Assembly: GCF_000238055.2 (NCBI RefSeq)
Contig: NZ_KE148312.1
Location: forward strand, 1,794,501 to 1,858,500
Source of the DNA: Oribacterium parvum ACB1
Lineage (GTDB): Bacteria; Bacillota; Clostridia; Lachnospirales; Lachnospiraceae
Length of the DNA stretch: 64,000 nucleotides
Direction of reading: 5' to 3'
In this document: one piece after another, positions 59,744 to 64,000 of the stretch
How positions within the stretch are numbered: the first letter of the stretch is position 1
Layout of the letters: each line of letters opens with the position of its first letter
Program-made: the position numbers and the translations under genes
The notes under the pieces: generated by a model
What the model saw: the letters and a program-made list of their open reading frames with translations, nothing else
Told to the model about the DNA's origin: nothing
Database searches by the model: none

Positions 59744-60076
59744 ATGAAACTGGTTTATGCGATTATCAGAAATGAAAATGAGGATGATGTAACGGCAGCT
59801 TTAATGCAAGATCATTTTGTTGTGACAAGACTTTCTACCACAGGAGGTTTTTTAAGAAAGGGAAATACGACTTTGATGATTGCTCTGGAAGATTCCGATG
59901 TGGAAAGGTGTATCGAATTGATTAAAGCACAGTGTGGAAGAAGACAGCAGATTACGGTAAATATGCCTTATCTTTCCGGAAGCTCCCTTATGAATTATTC
60001 TTCCATGCCAACGAATGTGGAGATAGGCGGAGCGACAATTATGGTTGTGCCGTTGGAACGTTTTGAAAAATACTAA
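59744..60076 (+). CDS. darA: Cyclic di-AMP receptor, DarA/PstA type
   Basis: A 110-residue PII-like protein. MKLVYAIIRNENEDDVTAALMQ, VTRLSTTGGFLRKGNTT and the short final strand IMVVPLERFEKY are the features of the DarA/PstA/DUF970 family, which binds C-di-AMP as a trimer. Targets are unknown. RBS GAGAGGAAG precedes the ATG. It follows tmcAL and may share a transcript. Confidence 0.9.
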   Translation: MKLVYAIIRNENEDDVTAALMQDHFVVTRLSTTGGFLRKGNTTLMIALEDSDVERCIELIKAQCGRRQQITVNMPYLSGSSLMNYSSMPTNVEIGGATIMVVPLERFEKY

Positions 60077-60193
60077 GTTTTGATTTATTTGAAAAGGAAG
60101 TACGGGTTAAAAAATAGAAAAAAAGCAAAATTGTCTTTAATTAGATTCTTTTATAGGATTATGCTGCTTTCTCTTTTTTCCTCGGACTTCCTT

Positions 60194-60202
60194 TGTTATA
60201 AT
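60194..60202 (+). promoter_or_regulatory. Extended -10 promoter of pta
   Basis: TG-T-TATAAT (60194-60202), with no clear -35. The pta start follows 82 bases downstream. Confidence 0.6.
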
Positions 60203-60284
60203 AGCAAGCGATTTATAGTATATCATAGGTTCCGTTTTTCAGAAAAAGAGAGATGGAAGTTGCATTTTAGAAAGAAGGAGTATT

Positions 60285-61289
60285 ATGTCATTTATCGAGG
60301 ATGTAAAGGCAAAAGCCAAGTCAAAGATGAAAACGATAGTTTTGCCGGAGGCGGAAGACAAAAGAACCCTTGAAGCGGCAGAGCAGATTAAGAAAGAAGG
60401 ATTCGCAAAGCTTGTGCTTCTTGGAAACAAGGAAACTGTGGAAAAGGATGCACAAAGCTATGGATTTGATTTGTCCGGAATTGAGATTTTGGATCCGAAG
60501 ACTTCTCCTTCTTTAGATGACTATGTTGCTACTTTGGTAGAGCTTAGAAAGTCCAAGGGAATGACAGAGGAAGAAGCGAGAAAGCTTCTGACTGGGAGCA
60601 ATACTTATTTTGGCGTGATGATGGTTAAGAAGGGGGATGCTGACGGTCTGGTATCCGGCGCGTGCCATTCTACGGCAGACACGCTTCGCCCTTCTCTACA
60701 GATTTTAAAGACCAAGCCGGGAACAAAGCTGGTATCTGCTTTCTTTGTTATGGTGGTGCCGGATTGTCAGTATGGAGAGAATGGAACGTTTGTTTTCTCT
60801 GACTGCGGTTTAAACCAGAACCCGACCGCCGAAGAGCTCGCTGCTATTGCCGAGTCCTCTGCCGAGTCCTTCCGCTTCCTTGTAGGAAAGGAACCAAAGG
60901 TGGCTATGCTTTCCTATTCCACACTTGGTTCAGCTAAGCATGATGATGTGACGAAGGTTCAGGAAGCGACCAGAATTGCAAAAGAAAACAATCCGGATTT
61001 ACTTTTAGAGGGTGAGTTACAGCTTGATGCGGCACTGGTAGAATCTGTTGCTTCTCTTAAGGCTCCGGGGTCCAAAGTGGCAGGCCATGCCAATACTCTG
61101 ATTTTCCCGAACTTGGATGCAGGAAATATTGGTTACAAGCTTGTTCAGAGACTGGCTAAGGCAGAGGCTTATGGTCCGATGACCCAAGGAATTGCAAGGC
61201 CGGTCAACGACCTGTCCAGAGGTTGCAGTGCGGAAGATATTGTCGGCGTGGTTGCCATTACTGCAGTGCAGTGTCAGCTCTATGATTAA
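60285..61289 (+). CDS. pta: Phosphate acetyltransferase
   Basis: A 334-residue enzyme of the PTA/PTB fold that converts acetyl-CoA to acetyl phosphate. Conserved stretches are KMKTIVLPEAEDKRTLEA, GACHSTADTLRPSLQIL, PDCQYGENGTFVFSDCGLNQNPTAEELA (seen in part), GPMTQGIARPVNDLSRG and the C-terminal EDIVGVVAITAVQ. It lacks the long N-terminal domain of the E. coli enzyme. ackA follows after 133 bases, so pyruvate-derived acetyl-CoA yields acetate and ATP. Confidence 0.96.
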   Translation: MSFIEDVKAKAKSKMKTIVLPEAEDKRTLEAAEQIKKEGFAKLVLLGNKETVEKDAQSYGFDLSGIEILDPKTSPSLDDYVATLVELRKSKGMTEEEARKLLTGSNTYFGVMMVKKGDADGLVSGACHSTADTLRPSLQILKTKPGTKLVSAFFVMVVPDCQYGENGTFVFSDCGLNQNPTAEELAAIAESSAESFRFLVGKEPKVAMLSYSTLGSAKHDDVTKVQEATRIAKENNPDLLLEGELQLDAALVESVASLKAPGSKVAGHANTLIFPNLDAGNIGYKLVQRLAKAEAYGPMTQGIARPVNDLSRGCSAEDIVGVVAITAVQCQLYD

Positions 61290-61422
61290 TCTTTAGTAGG
61301 ATAGAGATCTTCTTTAATTCGACTTTTGTTTTATGGGTGATATTTTATCTGTAAAAAAGGTTTCATAATACGAGTATCAGAGGAGTGATATTCGAAGTAA
61401 ATATATCATTTTTGGAGGTTCT

Positions 61423-62616
61423 ATGAAAATCTTAGTAATTAATTGCGGTTCTTCTTCCTTAAAGTATCAGCTGATTGATATGGAAGGAGAAAAGGTACTG
61501 GCAAAGGGACTATGTGAGAGAATCGGTATTGCAGGTTCCAAAATGAAGCATCAGGTTCCTGAGCAGGAAGACTATATTGTGGAAACGGATATGCCGGATC
61601 ATTCTGTAGCTGTTAAGTTGGTTTTTGACGCTCTTACGGGAGAGCACGGCGTAGTAAAGTCTGTGGATGAGATTACAGCTATCGGTCATCGCGTACTCCA
61701 TGGCGGAAACAAGTTTACCGAGAGTATTGTGGTAAACGAAGAGGTAAAGAAAGTTATTCGTGAGTGTTTTGATCTTGGTCCTCTACACAATCCTGCAAAT
61801 CTGATGGGCATTGAGGCTTGTGAGAAGGTTGTTCCCGGTAAGAAGAATGTAGCCGTATTCGATACCACCTTTGGAATGACACTTCCGGAGAAGGCATACT
61901 TCTATGCGATTCCGAAGGAGTACTATGATAAGTATGCTATTCGCCGCTACGGTTTCCATGGAACAAGCCATGCTTATGTATCTCAAGAAACCATTCGTTT
62001 CGGAGGTTTGGATCCGGAGAAGGCCAAGGTTATCGTTTGCCACTTAGGAAATGGAGCTTCTATTTCCGCATCTATCGGTGGAAAGGCTGTGGATACCTCC
62101 ATGGGACTTACCCCGCTTGAGGGTCTGATCATGGGAACCCGTTCCGGTGATGTAGATGGTGCCGTTATCCAGTTTATTGCAAACCACGAGAACAAGACTG
62201 TGGATGAGGTTTTAAACATTTTAAATAAGAAATCCGGTGTTCTTGGAATGACAGGTATTTCTTCCGACTTTAGAGATATTGAAATTGCTGCGGAGAATGG
62301 TGATCACATGGCTGAAGTTGCTCTTGATGCATTCCGTTATAGAGTGGCGAAGTATATCGGAGCTTATGTTGCGGCAATGAACGGTGTTGATGCTATTGCA
62401 TTTACTGCCGGTGTAGGAGAGAATGATAAGGTTACCAGAAGACTGGTAACGGAGCAGTATCTTTCTTATCTTGGAGCAAAGATTGACCCGGAAAGAAATG
62501 ATGTAAGAGGAAAGCAGAGATTAATTTCCACTGATGATTCCAAAGTTAAGATTTTCCTTATTCCTACAAATGAAGAGTTGGCAATTGCAAGAGATACAAA
62601 GCGCTTAACGGAGTAA
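61423..62616 (+). CDS. ackA: Acetate kinase
   Basis: A 397-residue ASKHA kinase that turns acetyl phosphate and ADP into acetate and ATP. Signatures: KILVINCGSSSLKYQL at the start, HRVLHGGNKF, RYGFHGTSHAYVS, CHLGNGASISAS, FTAGVGENDKVTRR. Length is typical. RBS TTTGGAGG precedes the ATG. It lies downstream of pta in the usual order. Confidence 0.97.
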   Translation: MKILVINCGSSSLKYQLIDMEGEKVLAKGLCERIGIAGSKMKHQVPEQEDYIVETDMPDHSVAVKLVFDALTGEHGVVKSVDEITAIGHRVLHGGNKFTESIVVNEEVKKVIRECFDLGPLHNPANLMGIEACEKVVPGKKNVAVFDTTFGMTLPEKAYFYAIPKEYYDKYAIRRYGFHGTSHAYVSQETIRFGGLDPEKAKVIVCHLGNGASISASIGGKAVDTSMGLTPLEGLIMGTRSGDVDGAVIQFIANHENKTVDEVLNILNKKSGVLGMTGISSDFRDIEIAAENGDHMAEVALDAFRYRVAKYIGAYVAAMNGVDAIAFTAGVGENDKVTRRLVTEQYLSYLGAKIDPERNDVRGKQRLISTDDSKVKIFLIPTNEELAIARDTKRLTE

Positions 62617-62648
62617 AGTAGATTCTTTTATAAATTAGAAATTTATGC

Positions 62649-62677
62649 TTGCTTTTTACCGCAAGATAGTGTATTTT
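62649..62677 (+). promoter_or_regulatory. Promoter of rpmF
   Basis: TTGCTT (62649-62654), a 17-base spacer, TATTTT (62672-62677). A hairpin-forming CTTGC/GCAAG pair overlaps it. Confidence 0.5.
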
Positions 62678-62730
62678 ATCATGAGTGTGTTTTTCGACGG
62701 GACTGTCTTTATTACTTTACCCGTTAAAGG

Positions 62731-62792
62731 CGTGAGGAAGGGCTCACGTTATGATTAAAAAGCATGAGCAAATCTACCGATGTTAAGTCGGT
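62731..62792 (+). promoter_or_regulatory. Two hairpins in the rpmF leader
   Basis: CGTGAG (62731-62736) / CTCACG (62743-62748) and ACCGA (62776-62780) / TCGGT (62788-62792). The second ends eight bases before the GGGAGG ribosome binding site. Their place suggests control of L32 translation, but no known leader type was recognised. Confidence 0.4.
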
Positions 62793-62811
62793 TAAGACGG
62801 GAGGTGTAAAT

Positions 62812-62994
62812 ATGTCTATTTGTCCAAAAAATAAATCATCCAAGGCCCGCAGAGACAGCAGAAGAGCAAATTGGAAGATGGGTGCTACTAACCTTGTAAA
62901 GTGCTCCAAGTGTGGTGCGTTGGTTATGCCTCATAGAGTTTGTAAAGCTTGCGGATCTTACAATAAGCGTGAGATTATCAAAGTAGAGGACTAA
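62812..62994 (+). CDS. rpmF: 50S ribosomal protein L32, zinc-binding form
   Basis: A 60-residue protein, MSICPKNKSSKARRDSRRAN, with four cysteines (C31, C34, C44, C47) in two CxxC pairs for a zinc site. ATG at 62812 with GGGAGGT eleven bases upstream is favoured over a longer in-frame reading. A DUF177/YceD gene is usually next to rpmF, but none is here. A terminator follows. Confidence 0.95.
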   Translation: MSICPKNKSSKARRDSRRANWKMGATNLVKCSKCGALVMPHRVCKACGSYNKREIIKVED

Positions 62995-63002
62995 AAAAAC
63001 AA

Positions 63003-63036
63003 AAAGAGTTTCCTTATGGAAACTCTTTTATTTTTT
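63003..63036 (+). terminator. Terminator after rpmF
   Basis: Stem AAAGAGTTTCC (63003-63013) / GGAAACTCTTT (63018-63028) with a four-base loop and a T-rich tail. Confidence 0.9.
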
Positions 63037-63184
63037 AAAAATAGAACGGAAGTCGTCTAATCAATGTATTCAATTTAAAAACAGAAATTATTCCTAAAAT
63101 TACTAGACTTGTGCACAATCTAATGATAATATACCAACGAACAAAGATTCAAACACTTAAGTTTATAAGAAAAGGAGATTTATC

Positions 63185-63349
63185 ATGAAAAAATATGTTT
63201 GTACAGTTTGCGGTTATATCTATGATCCGGAAGTAGGTGAAGAGGGTGCAGGAGTTGCAGCCGGAACAGCTTGGGAAGATGTTCCTGAAGACTTCCTTTG
63301 CCCGCTTTGCGGAGTAGGTAAGGATCAGTTTGAAGTTTCTGAGGATTAA
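63185..63349 (+). CDS. Rubredoxin
   Basis: A 54-residue iron protein. Cys6 and Cys9 (CTVCG) and Cys39 and Cys42 (CPLCG) bind one iron; the Tyr/Pro-rich loop after the first pair is typical. RBS AAAGGAG is seven bases upstream of the ATG. It would donate electrons to the flavodiiron protein encoded next, helping to reduce oxygen or nitric oxide in an anaerobe. Confidence 0.95.
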   Translation: MKKYVCTVCGYIYDPEVGEEGAGVAAGTAWEDVPEDFLCPLCGVGKDQFEVSED

Positions 63350-63409
63350 TTTCAAAATCGAAAATTCCGAGATGTAAGGTTAGAAAAAAGCGGTAGAGGA
63401 GAAATAGCG

Positions 63410-64000
63410 ATGTATTCATGCAGAAAAATCACAGATGACTTAGTATATGTAGGAGTAGATGACAGAAGACTGCCTCTCTTTGAAAATATTTTTCCTCTGG
63501 ATAGAGGCGTTACATACAATTCCTATCTGCTTTTAGATGATAAAACAGTTTTAATGGACTGCTGTGATCAGACAGTTGCCCATCAATTTCTGGAAAATGT
63601 TAATTTTGCATTGGGAGGAAGAACGCTGGATTATCTGCTCATTCATCATATGGAGCCGGATCATTGCGGTTCGATAGAAGAGATTTTTAGAAGATATCCT
63701 AAAATGAGTATCATTGCCAATATGAAGACTTTTCAGATGCTGGATCAGTTCTTCTCTTTGGCGCTTCCGGAAGAACAAAAGCTGGTAGTGAAAGACGGTG
63801 AGGAGTTTTCTTTTGGAAAGCACAGCTTTAAGTTCCTTTTTGCTCCGATGGTGCACTGGCCTGAGGTTATGTTCTCCTATGATACAACGAATTCCATCCT
63901 GTTTTCAGCGGATGCATTTGGAGTCTTCGGTTGTAACAATGGAAATATTTTTGCGGATGAGCAGAATTACAAGGAGAAAGATTTCTTGGATGATGCAAGA
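63410..64000 (+). CDS. Flavodiiron protein (FprA type), 3' end beyond the window
   Basis: The first 197 codons of a flavodiiron protein run to the window edge. The metallo-beta-lactamase domain has the diiron motif H-x-E-x-D-H in HHMEPDHCGS (His80, Glu82, Asp84, His85), with LLIHHMEPDH and FAPMVHWPEVMFSYD. A flavodoxin domain should follow outside the window. The enzyme reduces O2 to water, or NO to N2O, with electrons from rubredoxin encoded 60 bases upstream. RBS AGAGGAGA precedes the ATG. Confidence 0.92.
   Translation, partial: MYSCRKITDDLVYVGVDDRRLPLFENIFPLDRGVTYNSYLLLDDKTVLMDCCDQTVAHQFLENVNFALGGRTLDYLLIHHMEPDHCGSIEEIFRRYPKMSIIANMKTFQMLDQFFSLALPEEQKLVVKDGEEFSFGKHSFKFLFAPMVHWPEVMFSYDTTNSILFSADAFGVFGCNNGNIFADEQNYKEKDFLDDAR

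Noticed and set aside
1-64000. CRISPR array, prophage or transposase genes.
   Set aside because: No regularly spaced repeats, integrase, transposase or phage structural gene was seen anywhere in the window.

Overview
The window is ordinary chromosome of a low-to-moderate GC, strictly fermentative Firmicute, most likely a member of the Lachnospiraceae (an oral or gut genus such as Oribacterium would fit, but this is inference). The grounds are the clostridial gene content and order (cmk-ispH-rpsA, clpP-clpX-engB, pta-ackA-rpmF), strong GGAGG ribosome binding sites with some GTG and TTG starts, rubredoxin plus an FprA-type flavodiiron protein, a C-di-AMP receptor of the DarA type, and a selenium utilisation locus of clostridial type. 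Almost every gene is on the plus strand; the only minus-strand gene I can support is one tRNA-Leu.

Layout. 1-5.5 kb: 3' end of an aspartokinase, a BaiN-like flavoprotein, cmk, ispH overlapping rpsA. 5.7-10.5 kb: a CYTH protein and the protein quality set tig, clpP, clpX, engB. 10.6-13.9 kb: tRNA-Ser and tRNA-Leu flank an unrecognised 379-residue protein and a PIN-like protein with a long charged, repetitive tail. 14-20.7 kb: SDR oxidoreductase, RluC/D-type pseudouridine synthase, comM, dprA, topA. 21-22.8 kb: rpsB and tsf. 22.9-28.2 kb: an M20 peptidase and a ferric-type ABC importer. 28.3-34.6 kb: the selenium locus, with a class V aminotransferase/cysteine desulfurase-like protein, YedF, a DUF3343 protein, tRNA-Sec (anticodon TCA), a family 4 glycosyltransferase, selD (which itself contains an in-frame UGA) and a LysR regulator. 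34.7-38.9 kb: truA, an L,D-transpeptidase, a degenerate SGNH protein and an sce7726-like protein. 39-43.2 kb: galK, galE, galT. 43.2-43.45 kb: a folded element bounded by 16-bp inverted repeats. 43.6-47.7 kb: a type IIA topoisomerase pair. 47.9-53.4 kb: asd, galM, a topoisomerase III, a hexapeptide acyltransferase-like protein, upp. 53.5-60 kb: tRNA-Leu (minus), a zinc-finger membrane protein, polA, a small unknown, coaE, a YycJ-like MBL protein, tmcAL and the C-di-AMP receptor. 60-64 kb: pta, ackA, rpmF, rubredoxin and the 5' part of a flavodiiron protein.

Functional links. The selenium locus is the most distinctive feature. SelD makes selenophosphate and tRNA-Sec decodes UGA; the desulfurase-like, YedF and DUF3343 proteins are the usual accessory genes thought to handle selenium before SelD. 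SelD is itself predicted to be a selenoprotein: UGA at 32583-32585 is immediately followed by a SECIS-like stem-loop. selA and selB are not in the window. The four Leloir enzymes (galM, galK, galT, galE) are present but galM is separated from the others. Acetate and ATP come from pta-ackA. Two type IA topoisomerases and one type IIA pair lie within 34 kb.

The observations I rank highest are the selenium locus with its selenocysteine-containing SelD and embedded glycosyltransferase, the inverted-repeat-bounded multi-hairpin element at 43212-43454, a matching pair of stem-loops in the tsf and galT leaders, tRNA-Leu(AAG), and the PIN protein with a 75-bp internal duplication.
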